DNA from: an uncultured Bacteroidales bacterium
GTDB lineage: Bacteria > Bacteroidota > Bacteroidia > Bacteroidales > Bacteroidaceae
Reading direction: 5' to 3'
Assembly: GCA_902798705.1 (NCBI GenBank)
Contig: CADBXS010000021.1
Location: 1 to 39,480, forward strand
Length of the DNA stretch: 39,480 nucleotides
The translations under genes and the position numbers were made by a program. The notes beneath the pieces were generated by a model. The model was not told the DNA's origin, made no database searches, and saw nothing but the letters and a program-made list of their open reading frames with translations. Positions 24,901 through 31,695 of the stretch are shown here, piece after piece (within the stretch, counting starts at the first letter, position 1; each line of letters opens with the position of its first letter).

Positions 24901-25967
24901 GCAAAGAGGAACGTACCGCCAACGGTAGTAGTGTAAGCCAAGGTATTGAGGTGATAAACACCCGTAGGCAGATTGGTGGCAGTAGCCGAAACCTTACCGA
25001 TAGCGAAAGCATCCCAGTTCCAGTTCTCATAGTGGTTGCCCGTCACCGCATAGTCCTTGGCATTGTTACCATTCGATGCCTGCTTGTTGCTGGCACCCGT
25101 CGTCGAAGTCCAACCCGTGAAGTCGGAGTCGTTGAAGTTGGTAGCGATGCCCAGTGGTGCAAGCACCTCCACAGGATTCTCCACACTTGCAACCGACAGT
25201 TTTGCATGGAAGATGGCCACGTCGAGTGCCTCCTTCTGAGCTGTCAGAACCTCAGGAGTGCTGCTCGTGTTGCCGTATGCATCCTTGGCTGCTGCCAGCA
25301 CCGCTGCATCCACATTACCCAATGCCTCAGCCTGAGCAATGCTCTCGCCCAATGCCACGGCTGCCAAGTACTGTGCCATGGCCGAACTGTAAGTGGCATA
25401 GTCAGCAGGAGCAACGAAGTACCACACGATGTGGCAATCCTCCATCGAATAACCCTCAGAGTTCTCTGGGTCGCAGAAGTAGAGACGCGTGTCCCCCTTC
25501 GATGGAATCGCGCCCAAGTAAGCCCCTGCGTAGTTTTCTGGGTTGAATTCGGCGTTTTGAGTCGAAAGTCCAATCTTGTAGGTGCCATCGCTCTGAGCCT
25601 CCAAGGTGTATTGGTTGTTGGTCTTTCCATCCTTGGTGTTATCCACAAAGATAGCATCCATGCCGTCGATAAACATGTAACCAATCTGATTAGCCATCCA
25701 TCCCTCCAGCACATAGTTCGAAATGTAGTACGAGCCCTCAGCCGTACCATTCTCAATATACACCTTGTGTCCTAATGTCGGACTGAAACTGGCACGTGTG
25801 CCCCAATCATTGGCTCCCACGAGGAAACCATCAGCATCTCTGTTGTAAAGGTAACACTCTTCGCCCACAACCATAGGAGTCACAGCCGGAGCTGTCGGCT
25901 TTGTCCATTGGGCGAACGATGCCACACTGACCAACAAAGACGCAACGAATAAAGTAAGTTTGCGCAT
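21978..25967 (-). CDS. large secreted protein with duplicated beta-rich domains and sorting-like tail
   Basis: A 1329-residue protein with signal peptide MRKLTLFVASLLVSVASFAQ. Order: an N-terminal region rich in Gly and aromatic residues (about 20-230); a helical segment; a beta-rich domain (FTGWTSTTGASN to GLDNVGLYYMG); a helical spacer; another beta-rich domain with GLYEFNLQAAFRPGETY; helical, Ala-rich repeats; then two almost identical copies of a ~185-residue domain starting IVNNDFDPARGD and ending VVVGEWKL; and a tail GIYSLSGARLTAPQRGVNIV typical of surface-sorted Bacteroidales proteins. Domains resemble carbohydrate-binding beta-sandwiches, but no ligand can be assigned. The ATG at 25967 begins the signal peptide; a longer frame from 25997 is unlikely. 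Confidence 0.8.
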   Translation of the reverse strand: MRKLTLFVASLLVSVASFAQWTKPTAPAVTPMVVGEECYLYNRDADGFLVGANDWGTRASFSPTLGHKVYIENGTAEGSYYISNYVLEGWMANQIGYMFIDGMDAIFVDNTKDGKTNNQYTLEAQSDGTYKIGLSTQNAEFNPENYAGAYLGAIPSKGDTRLYFCDPENSEGYSMEDCHIVWYFVAPADYATYSSAMAQYLAAVALGESIAQAEALGNVDAAVLAAAKDAYGNTSSTPEVLTAQKEALDVAIFHAKLSVASVENPVEVLAPLGIATNFNDSDFTGWTSTTGASNKQASNGNNAKDYAVTGNHYENWNWDAFAIGKVSATATNLPTGVYHLNTLAYTTTVGGTFLFAGENLKMVTATQIDIDKPMDIYAIVNEGQLEIGLDVQTRGTNWIGLDNVGLYYMGSSFSAWEVLRDETLAGEPDYEAQLDNDEIACQRSVLDAYKQAKEGLNDVEATSGEQGFPVELAKEKLAAFAVASKAMAESVKAYQVFKDKLDEAEVWLNSTTSESEEVNMLADYLMDDTEAAGEYNGHGGAPYILSEGLLDGEQIVAEAAYLETMLKNAMANAMSDGDDCTSMLKNPRFAEEGGWLGVTNTSITWPTGDTEVYPVMQANNVACNIYQELTGLQNGLYEFNLQAAFRPGETYTEENEAIATAYAYINSYETKIPSGNIEGVVTINESNEASTAFNEGQFPVTVYGLVTDGTMRLGVTNKVRTVENCRLWAGGATLTFRGKNAEVLAQVIGQTVPNAQSLLENYAGQSELNALSDAIANAQDADDAYAGLVNLKAAMEAVETGTTLYANFAVAIKTLSDAIESSTTATATTLNEAKELLAKAQDAYDKKSYNNAEVEQAISDLNAMSVAVKMGGGNASEDNPEDYSSAIVNNDFDPARGDKNTSTIEGWTTTTLNGYKEHTASYNKNTFALSQSLSGLPKGKYKLTVHAFYRAGSYEEEEANINNGVDTHLAKFYANTSVDLFEKPVMNLSEGGVKSEAEVPEGAKTRTINGIYVPDGTSASVAFYNAGYYLNELEFFVGEDGTATIGMHLDQTIGSNDYVVVGEWKLWYMGDPDAGVTEQDVTSLIVNNDFDPARGDKNTSTIEGWTTTTLNGYKEHTASYNKNTFALSQSLSGLPEGTYKLTVHAFYRAGSYEEEEANINNGVDTHLAILYATTSEETYSKPVMNLSEGGVKSEAEVPEGAKTRTINGIYVPDGTSASVAFYNAGYYLNELPFYVGNDGTATIGMRLDQTIGSNDYVVVGEWKLYYYGAGKNADILGGDEPVGIDQFDTVSEGMPVGIYSLSGARLTAPQRGVNIVKMADGRVLKVLVK
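22170..23316 (-). repeat. 594-bp tandem duplication inside the large secreted protein gene
   Basis: Positions about 22764-23316 and 22170-22722 are near-identical with a period of 594 bp (198 codons); for example CTGGGTCGAA occurs at 22691 and 23285. They encode two copies of the same domain. The high identity at DNA level suggests recent duplication or gene conversion. Confidence 0.88.
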
Positions 25968-26086
25968 AATGAATAGTGATTTAGTTAGATAAAACAATTA
26001 TTAGCTTAGTTAGATACAATAGATAGTAGTGACAAAGATGATGTTTTTCGTACCTCGAATTTAGGTAAACACCCCATCGCTATTTG

Positions 26087-26119
26087 CAAATATATGAATT
26101 ATTTCATATTCTTTGCAAA
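26087..26119 (-). promoter_or_regulatory. promoter of the large secreted protein gene
   Basis: On the minus strand TTTG (26116-26119) and TATATTTG (26087-26094) are separated by 21 nt, a good Bacteroidetes promoter. Transcription near 26080 gives a leader of about 110 nt. Nothing else is recognisable in 25968-26345; an AT-rich plus-strand frame there is probably chance. Confidence 0.65.
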
Positions 26120-26345
26120 CTTTTCCCGCATTTTGTTACCAATTCTCCCCTGTTTTCCCACTTTTCACCCCCTTTTGCCAACACCACTTTCTTTTACTCC
26201 CCATTTCCTATTTAGCATTCATGGTTTTCCATACTCTCATCCGAGTTTCTTCCTCTTTATGTTCTTTCAACATTTTTAGATGTTTATGATATGCAAAGAT
26301 TCTAATTTAAAAGCAATTCAAACGATAGCTGGTTAGATTTTCTGT

Positions 26346-26768
26346 TCACTCTTTTGCTTTCTGTACGAACTCGGCAGGTGTCATCACCAGTATGCCCAAG
26401 TCATTGAAACCTTTCTTATCGCGGGTAATCACCAAGTCCGGATGATAGGGAAGTGCTGACAAATACTGCACTGCATCTTCAAAGTCGTATGGTTCAAGAC
26501 TCGCGGCTTGCTCCAAAACAGAAACGTCCACACTACTTATCGTGAACATCCGTAGCATCGTCTTTATCTGTTCTAAAACGGCATCACCGTTATAGTGCTT
26601 AGGCAAAACGTAGGCACAATTCACAATGCTGAGGGAAGAAACGATACCAGTCAACTTGCCCTCGTCAACCATGGAAAAGACGATAGCGGCATCCTGACAG
26701 AAACCTTCTCGATGAGCAAGATGGTCGAGCAGGACATTTGTATCTATCAATGCTTTTAATTTGTCCAT
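26346..26768 (-). CDS. PIN-domain toxin (VapC-like ribonuclease)
   Basis: A 140-residue PIN-domain protein. KALIDTNVLLD at the N-terminus carries the first catalytic aspartate (Asp9) and YDFEDAVQY the later acidic residues; LVITRDKKGF is the final strand with another acidic residue. PIN toxins cleave RNA. The ATG at 26768 overlaps the end of the antitoxin gene by 13 bases, typical of a coupled toxin-antitoxin pair; a start nine bases upstream is also possible. Confidence 0.85.
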   Translation of the reverse strand: MDKLKALIDTNVLLDHLAHREGFCQDAAIVFSMVDEGKLTGIVSSLSIVNCAYVLPKHYNGDAVLEQIKTMLRMFTISSVDVSVLEQAASLEPYDFEDAVQYLSALPYHPDLVITRDKKGFNDLGILVMTPAEFVQKAKE

Positions 26769-27022
26769 TCCTGCCAACGCTCATCAAGTTCTTTTTCCAG
26801 ATCTACTCCTTCTGGCAATTTGCCCAAGGTCATTGCCATCACCTTTGCTGACGGCTTATAGTCCTTTGGAATCTTCGGGAACACGGGTTCTGCCTTATGC
26901 TGCTTCTTTTCCATGCTTTCCGCTGCCTCCATCAAGTGGATAGCAAGCCAACGTTGATTGCTCGCTGTAAGAGAAAGCCCCTGTAAGTAAATCCACAGAT
27001 TTTTGAGTGACATTGCATTCAT
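26756..27022 (-). CDS. antitoxin partner of the PIN toxin
   Basis: An 88-residue protein starting MNAMSLKNLWIYLQGLSLTA. Residues 8-40 look like the helical N-terminal part of small Bacteroidetes antitoxins, and the C-terminal half (KLPEGVDLEKELDERWQEW) is likely the toxin-wrapping tail. I chose the ATG at 27022, 30 nt below the -7 box at 27052-27059; the longer frame would include the promoter. The overlap with the toxin gene supports the assignment. DNA-binding type is not certain. Confidence 0.75.
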   Translation of the reverse strand: MNAMSLKNLWIYLQGLSLTASNQRWLAIHLMEAAESMEKKQHKAEPVFPKIPKDYKPSAKVMAMTLGKLPEGVDLEKELDERWQEWTN

Positions 27023-27051
27023 AATCAATTGCTTTTGCTTGTTTATACTTG

Positions 27052-27059
27052 CAAAAATA
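27052..27059 (-). promoter_or_regulatory. -7 promoter box of the toxin-antitoxin operon
   Basis: CAAAAATA on the plus strand reads TATTTTTG on the minus strand (TAnnTTTG). The -33 box is not clear. It gives a leader of about 23 nt to the antitoxin ATG. Confidence 0.45.
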
Positions 27060-27245
27060 CACAAAAAACTCCGCATTAATACCTATCTTATATAAAAAAG
27101 TGCTAATTAATATGTGTTTTTAGCAGAAAAATATTCAGATGTCCATTTTCAAAGCAATCTCCAAATGTCAAAGAATGAAATGAAACTCTCCTCCTATTTT
27201 CGCCATTGGGACACCCAAGTTTGTTACTAATTTGCAAGCAATTCA

Positions 27246-27548
27246 CTACTTGACAACCTCAATATAGAAGCTAAATGGTCGGAAACCATCATTGCAACTG
27301 ATCATTGCACTCATGGGGTTCTTCATCCATCCATCGAAGAAGTTGCCTTCATCTCTTGCCAACTTCTCCACAAATTCCTGCATGGATAGCCACGCTGAGG
27401 GACACATTCCTTCGGGACATTTGCCATCAACCGAAATCCATTGCTGCCCCTCAACCACCTCGCAAGGCACATCGAGGGGATTCTCATATTGTTCCATCAA
27501 ATCGGAATAGATGGTCTGGCGTATAGCTGTAATTCTTACTTTATTCAT
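27246..27548 (-). CDS. TIGR04076-like small protein
   Basis: A 100-residue protein resembling the TIGR04076 family: starts MNKVRITAIRQT, has CEVVEGQQWIS, CPEGMCPSAW in the middle and CNDGFRPFSFYIEVVK at the end. Members are about this size and have no firmly known function; the paired cysteines may bind metal or form disulfides. No signal peptide. It stands alone between the toxin-antitoxin pair and a secreted protein. Confidence 0.7.
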   Translation of the reverse strand: MNKVRITAIRQTIYSDLMEQYENPLDVPCEVVEGQQWISVDGKCPEGMCPSAWLSMQEFVEKLARDEGNFFDGWMKNPMSAMISCNDGFRPFSFYIEVVK

Positions 27549-27594
27549 ACTGATTACTCCTATTATTGGTTACTAAAACCACAAAAAAGCGTAT

Positions 27595-28782
27595 TTAGCG
27601 TAATCTTTTCATGCGTATAGTGATGGGTGTGTCAGTAATCTTGATTTTGCTAACGTAGCTGAGCCCGTTGTTAGCAGCAAGGGTTTCGTCTGTTGGGGAT
27701 ATCCAAAAAGCAAAATGCCCAGTGGAGTCTGAGGCTGTACCATCACCCATTCTTGATTTACCTTCTACCCAAACCCAAACATCCGCCCACGGCTTGCCCT
27801 CCTCATCAAGAACATAGCCCTCCACGTAGCGGAGTTTCTCCATCAGTTCTGGATGCTCGCGGACGTAAGCATCACTGTGCGTATCAACTTCTGTCGTGTA
27901 TTCCACAATCATATCCTTGACTTTCACGCCATATTTCTCTGCGTATGCCCGTTTTGGCTCTTCTTCCCTGAGAAAAGAAATGCTGCGGATGGTCTGCTGT
28001 CGTCGATTGAAATAGACAAGTTCATTCACACCCAAGTCACTCACATACCCCGTGGAATCGGCAAGTGGTGTGCCATTCACCACAATGAGTCTGCGCACGG
28101 TACCAGGCTCCAAGACTTCTGGCTCAGGAGCGGTAGTCAGGCCCTTAATAACTGTCTGATACGCTGCAAAAAGAGAATCTTTGCGACTCACGTTGCCTGT
28201 CCTGACAGATTCTGCCAATTCGTTGGTAAACTTCACGAGTACATTCTTTTCACGATGTGATTTTGCCAGTTGGCCATTGATGAAGAATTCCCACTTCGTC
28301 CCATCCAAGATGAATACTTCCCTGTCTTCAGCTGTGCCAACGGCTATCGTCCATAGTTCCCTTAAGTTCTGAACTTGGGTGGGAGTAATGGCAAGTGAGT
28401 AAGTCTGTACGTCAGGAGCCACGTAGTCCTTGGGATGCTTACGCAGCACCGATTTGTATCGTTTCTTCCCTATCTTCTTACTTTTATGCCAGGCATGATA
28501 TGTGGAATACCAAATGCTTTTCTCTGCTATCTTGTAAACCAGTGCATGAGCCACGGAGTCGTAGGTCAGCGTCCATTCGGGCGAGAACGACGGCACACAC
28601 TCCACGCCAAACGCCGCACCTTGTGGCATCAGCAACCTCAGCTTTTCGCGGTCATTCATCGCTACCTGAGAGTTTTTTTTACGCCATGCCTTCGATTCGC
28701 CGTCCACACGGATGAGCCTGTCTTGTGCTGCCAACGGTAGTGTGACAAGGATGAGCAGTGCGATGATGGTTGTTTTCTTCAT
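27595..28782 (-). CDS. secreted protein with C-terminal carboxypeptidase-regulatory-like domain
   Basis: A 395-residue protein with signal peptide MKKTTIIALLILVTLPLAAQ. The middle (about 30-310) matches nothing I recognise. The last ~75 residues, YVEGYVLDEEGKPWADVWVW then ASDSTGHFAFWI and ITIRMKRL, look like a CarboxypepD-regulatory-like beta domain, common in Bacteroidetes envelope proteins. The ATG at 28782 begins the signal peptide; the frame extends 83 codons further but those residues are unlikely to be translated. A minus-strand TAAATTTG at 28804-28811 may be the -7 box. Role unknown. Confidence 0.75.
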   Translation of the reverse strand: MKKTTIIALLILVTLPLAAQDRLIRVDGESKAWRKKNSQVAMNDREKLRLLMPQGAAFGVECVPSFSPEWTLTYDSVAHALVYKIAEKSIWYSTYHAWHKSKKIGKKRYKSVLRKHPKDYVAPDVQTYSLAITPTQVQNLRELWTIAVGTAEDREVFILDGTKWEFFINGQLAKSHREKNVLVKFTNELAESVRTGNVSRKDSLFAAYQTVIKGLTTAPEPEVLEPGTVRRLIVVNGTPLADSTGYVSDLGVNELVYFNRRQQTIRSISFLREEEPKRAYAEKYGVKVKDMIVEYTTEVDTHSDAYVREHPELMEKLRYVEGYVLDEEGKPWADVWVWVEGKSRMGDGTASDSTGHFAFWISPTDETLAANNGLSYVSKIKITDTPITIRMKRLR

Positions 28783-28922
28783 ATTGTAGCCTTTAAGATA
28801 CCGCAAATTTAGATAAAAAACTCGAGGATTTATGCCTGTCGAGATAAAAATGTAAACAAATTGCTCCGAAAGGCTTCGAATGTACTGGTGCTCTCCTACA
28901 ATTGTACTGAACTTTTTCTTTA

Positions 28923-29050
28923 ATTCAACTAAAATGCCGAGCCCTCGACGTTTTTCTCCCGAACCTTCGCCATCGCAACGCCGAAGGCTCGCCAAGACGA
29001 TGCCGAGCCTTCGGCAACTAGTTGAATCCAAAGGAACGCTTCAGTCAATC
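28923..29050 (+). repeat. 128-bp dispersed hairpin element, copy B
   Basis: Gap-free match to the reverse complement of 265-392. ATTCAACT (28923-28930) pairs with AGTTGAAT (29020-29027), and GCCGAAGGCTCG (about 28980-28991) with CGAGCCTTCGGC (about 29004-29015), a perfect 12-bp stem. The part after AGTTGAAT (CCAAAGGAACGC...) is also conserved. It lies in the 496-bp gap between two secreted protein genes, which also holds a terminator. Confidence 0.82.
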
Positions 29051-29168
29051 CACAAATGCGGTTCTGAAAAACCCATAAATCGATTCAATAAATCCACTAA
29101 TGTGATGCATCAAAAGCAATTCTTTGTCCCTATTTAACCATTGCAAGGCGACATCATCAGCTTCAACA

Positions 29169-29211
29169 AAACGGGCGGAAACTTGCAAATAACAGCAGTT
29201 TCCGCCCGTTT
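29169..29211 (-). terminator. strong terminator of the BspA-like gene
   Basis: AAACGGGCGGAAACT and AGTTTCCGCCCGTTT form a 15-bp perfect stem with a 13-nt loop, followed by TTTTG on the minus strand. It lies about 68 bp after the stop of the BspA-like gene. Confidence 0.9.
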
Positions 29212-29278
29212 AAACCTTACAAATAATGCCTTTAACTTGTTAAGATAAAGTAGATTGTGTGCTCTTTCGGATAGGTCG

Positions 29279-30895
29279 TTAATTGCCCAAAATGGTATTC
29301 ACAAGAGATACCACATCGCTAATGTCAACTCTGCTATCTCCATTCACGTCGCCCTTCACGGCAGGACCATCCGTAATGCAAAGATTCAGTTGACTCACTC
29401 CTGCATTGGTTGCAGCAGGAAGAACAAGATAGGCGGTGTTGGCAGGAACAATAGTACTTCCACCTACTGCCTTAAACACACCATCAAACACATAACCTGT
29501 AGTCACTTCCGTATCGCTCAGCACTCCTACCAAATTATTGTTGTAGTTGTAGTCAGAATTCTTAAAAGGCACCTTGTAAGTTGCTCCCACATCACCCTTT
29601 AGCAGTACACCCGTTCCAGCTGGTACTTCCAACACAGGAGTCAGCAGCAACTCATTTGCCGAAGGTTTATAGCCTGTCACAATATAAGCTGTCAGTCCGC
29701 TTACCTCCGATAAGTTCAGATTTTTCTCAGAGCTGAAAGTTTGTAGCGGTGCTGTAGGTGTAAAAGTGATATATGGGTTATTGAGGTCGAATGTCGCAAC
29801 AATTTCCATATCACAATCTACATCTTCCGCAGTGAATGTGTTTCCATTCATATAATTCTTCACATTGATTCCATTCATTCTCAAAGATGAAAGTACATAT
29901 TTCTCGTATGGCTGTACAGTAATAGTAGCCGATATTCCTTCTTGAACTTCGAAGGAAGCAGAAGAATTCTCAATTGTTTCTCCATTGTATATGATAACAC
30001 CACCTTCATTTGCAGTTAATGTCAATTGATGATATACCAATCCATCATCTATTTTTTCAAATTCCCAACCAGTCTTAGCTTGATATGCTTCTTTTGTTCC
30101 TTTTGGTACATAAAGCGTAGCATTCAATTTTGCTATTCCTGAGAAACAATTACTATTTATATTGAAAGGTTTCTCAATCTTGGAAATAACTTCAGTAAGA
30201 GCATTGCATTCATAGAAAGCACCAGTCTTAATATTAGAAACGGAATTACCAATCGTCACAGAGATTAATCCTGTGCATCCATAGAATGCAGCATTCCCAA
30301 TTGTTGTGACTGAATTAGGAATTGTTATAGAGGTCAAACTTGTGCAATCACGGAAAGCTTGGCTATCTATAGTTATAACTGAATTAGGAATCGTCACAGA
30401 GGTCAATTTTTTGCATCCATAGAATGCACCATTTCCAATACTTGTGACAGAATTCCCAATAGTTACTGATTTCAACCCTGTACAATTAAAGAACGCATCA
30501 GTTGCAATACTTGTGACAGAATTAGGAATAATCACAGAAGTCAAATTAGAACAACCTGCAACTCCAAAATAACTAATTTTTGTGATAGAATTAGGAATGG
30601 TTAATGAATTTAAACTTGAACAATTAGCAAATGCATAATCTCCAATAGCTATTACTTTAAACTCAATGGAGGAATAAGTTGTCGTTTCGGGAATATTCAC
30701 TATACCTGAATAAGCTTTACTGTAATTATCAGTTCCTTTATATGATACCTCGCAAGTCTTCTCTGTTGTACTTATAATCTTGTAATAAATAGTTTTTCCA
30801 TCTTTATTGACAGCTTCAAAGTCATGCGCATAGATGGCAGTAACAGAGAAAAGGATTGCTAATAAAAGAGTTGTTTTTAATAAATAAGATTTCAT
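29279..30895 (-). CDS. BspA-like leucine-rich surface protein with dockerin-like C-terminus
   Basis: A 538-residue secreted protein. Signal peptide KSYLLKTTLLLAILFSVTA. Residues about 80-235 are six or seven 23-residue BspA-type repeats (LTSVTIPNSVTSIGNGAFYG pattern, LRR_5). A beta-rich region follows (GGVIIYNGETIENSSASF), then a domain with PLQTFSSEKNLNLSEV and AGTGVLLKG. The last 25 residues, KGDVNGDSRVDISDVVSLVN then TILGN, are one dockerin-like EF-hand calcium loop with its helix. A single dockerin repeat is often seen on Prevotella surface proteins without cellulosomes. Probably adhesion or glycan binding at the cell surface. A terminator follows. Confidence 0.85.
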   Translation of the reverse strand: MKSYLLKTTLLLAILFSVTAIYAHDFEAVNKDGKTIYYKIISTTEKTCEVSYKGTDNYSKAYSGIVNIPETTTYSSIEFKVIAIGDYAFANCSSLNSLTIPNSITKISYFGVAGCSNLTSVIIPNSVTSIATDAFFNCTGLKSVTIGNSVTSIGNGAFYGCKKLTSVTIPNSVITIDSQAFRDCTSLTSITIPNSVTTIGNAAFYGCTGLISVTIGNSVSNIKTGAFYECNALTEVISKIEKPFNINSNCFSGIAKLNATLYVPKGTKEAYQAKTGWEFEKIDDGLVYHQLTLTANEGGVIIYNGETIENSSASFEVQEGISATITVQPYEKYVLSSLRMNGINVKNYMNGNTFTAEDVDCDMEIVATFDLNNPYITFTPTAPLQTFSSEKNLNLSEVSGLTAYIVTGYKPSANELLLTPVLEVPAGTGVLLKGDVGATYKVPFKNSDYNYNNNLVGVLSDTEVTTGYVFDGVFKAVGGSTIVPANTAYLVLPAATNAGVSQLNLCITDGPAVKGDVNGDSRVDISDVVSLVNTILGN

Positions 30896-30966
30896 AGAAC
30901 TATTATTTTAAAATTGTTAAAAAAACATCAATAAGAATCAGATAATAACGGTTCATCAAAAAGTAA

Positions 30967-31164
30967 AGCGTGAGACCTGCTTCTGATTCATCGACCTTCG
31001 GGCTCTGGAAAACCTTGTAGAAATGAATAGAACAACAAAACCTCACGCTGCCGATATATCGCACGACAGCGTGAGGATGGAATTAAAACTGTCGCTTGGA
31101 TATACCAAACAGATGAGCGTTCCGTCGCTTTCATCCTTCTACAGAATTTTCCAGATTTTGAAGG
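30967..31164. other. region with inverted repeats, unassigned
   Basis: AGCGTGAG (30967-30974) and CAGCGTGAGG (31067-31076) can each pair with CCTCACGCTG (31041-31050), so two hairpins compete. A further imperfect inverted pair lies at 30995-31021 and 31138-31164 (20 of 27 positions match, for example TCTACA and TTTTCCAGA). The plus-strand frame 31023-31301 looks like chance. The 800-bp gap 30896-31695 holds this, the hairpin array at 31374 and purine-rich sequence; it may be the remnant of a mobile element. Confidence 0.45.
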
Positions 31165-31373
31165 TTAGGACAAAGCTAAAACGCTTTCTGGTCAAGATGG
31201 ATTGGAGACTCAAAAAGAGACTTCGCCCATCAGACGCAGCAAAATTACAAAAAATAATTAGAAAAAGGTGCAGAGTGGTTGTATTTTTTCAGTGTGAATA
31301 AAAGTTTGCGCTTCACCAAACAAAAGTTATCGAGTGTTGGATGGAAATTGACTAAGACTGGGGAAAATTCTTA

Positions 31374-31453
31374 GAGCAGTGGTTTTGCTTAAAAGAGCAG
31401 AAGCACTGCGCATAAGAGCAAAACCACTGCTCTTATAAGCAAAACCACTGCTC
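31374..31453. repeat. hairpin array built on AGCAAAACCACTGCTC
   Basis: AGCAAAACCACTGCTC occurs at 31417-31432 and 31438-31453, and its inverse GAGCAGTGGTTTTGCT at 31374-31389; a degenerate unit (GAGCAGAAGCACTGCGC) lies at 31395-31411. The inverse unit can pair with either direct copy, giving alternative hairpins. It is about 220 bp upstream of the pepD promoter box. Confidence 0.75.
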
Positions 31454-31669
31454 CAAGTTTATTTTAGTGAAGAGAAAAGTTTGAGATGGGGTGATAGAAA
31501 GGTTTTTATGGTGGGGAGGAAAGTTTTGAATGGTGCAACGTAATGATTAGAATGAAGCAATGAGAATTTGGAAAGGGATTTTGAGAAAAACGGGGGAAGG
31601 GTGGAAAAAAGAGGGAGGGAAGGCGAAAAAAAAGAGGAGGGGAATGGATGGCGTTTCATGGAAAAATAG

Positions 31670-31677
31670 TAATTTTG
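31670..31677 (+). promoter_or_regulatory. -7 promoter box of pepD
   Basis: TAATTTTG followed by C matches the -7 consensus. Transcription near 31684 leaves about 12 nt before the ATG at 31696 and rules out the upstream ATG at 31648. The -33 box is not clear. Confidence 0.5.
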
Positions 31678-31695
31678 CGAAAAACATATCATCAC

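Noticed and set aside
22221-25775. Long plus-strand open frames opposite the large secreted protein gene
   Set aside because: They are mirror frames of a strongly supported gene with signal peptide and duplicated domains, and have no start signals or family features.
26094-26279. 61-codon plus-strand frame rich in Phe and Pro
   Set aside because: It overlaps the promoter of the large secreted protein gene, and its composition reflects a pyrimidine-rich stretch.
31023-31301. 92-codon plus-strand frame between the BspA-like gene and pepD
   Set aside because: It starts within competing hairpins, has no family resemblance and no promoter; its basic composition comes from AT-rich repeats.
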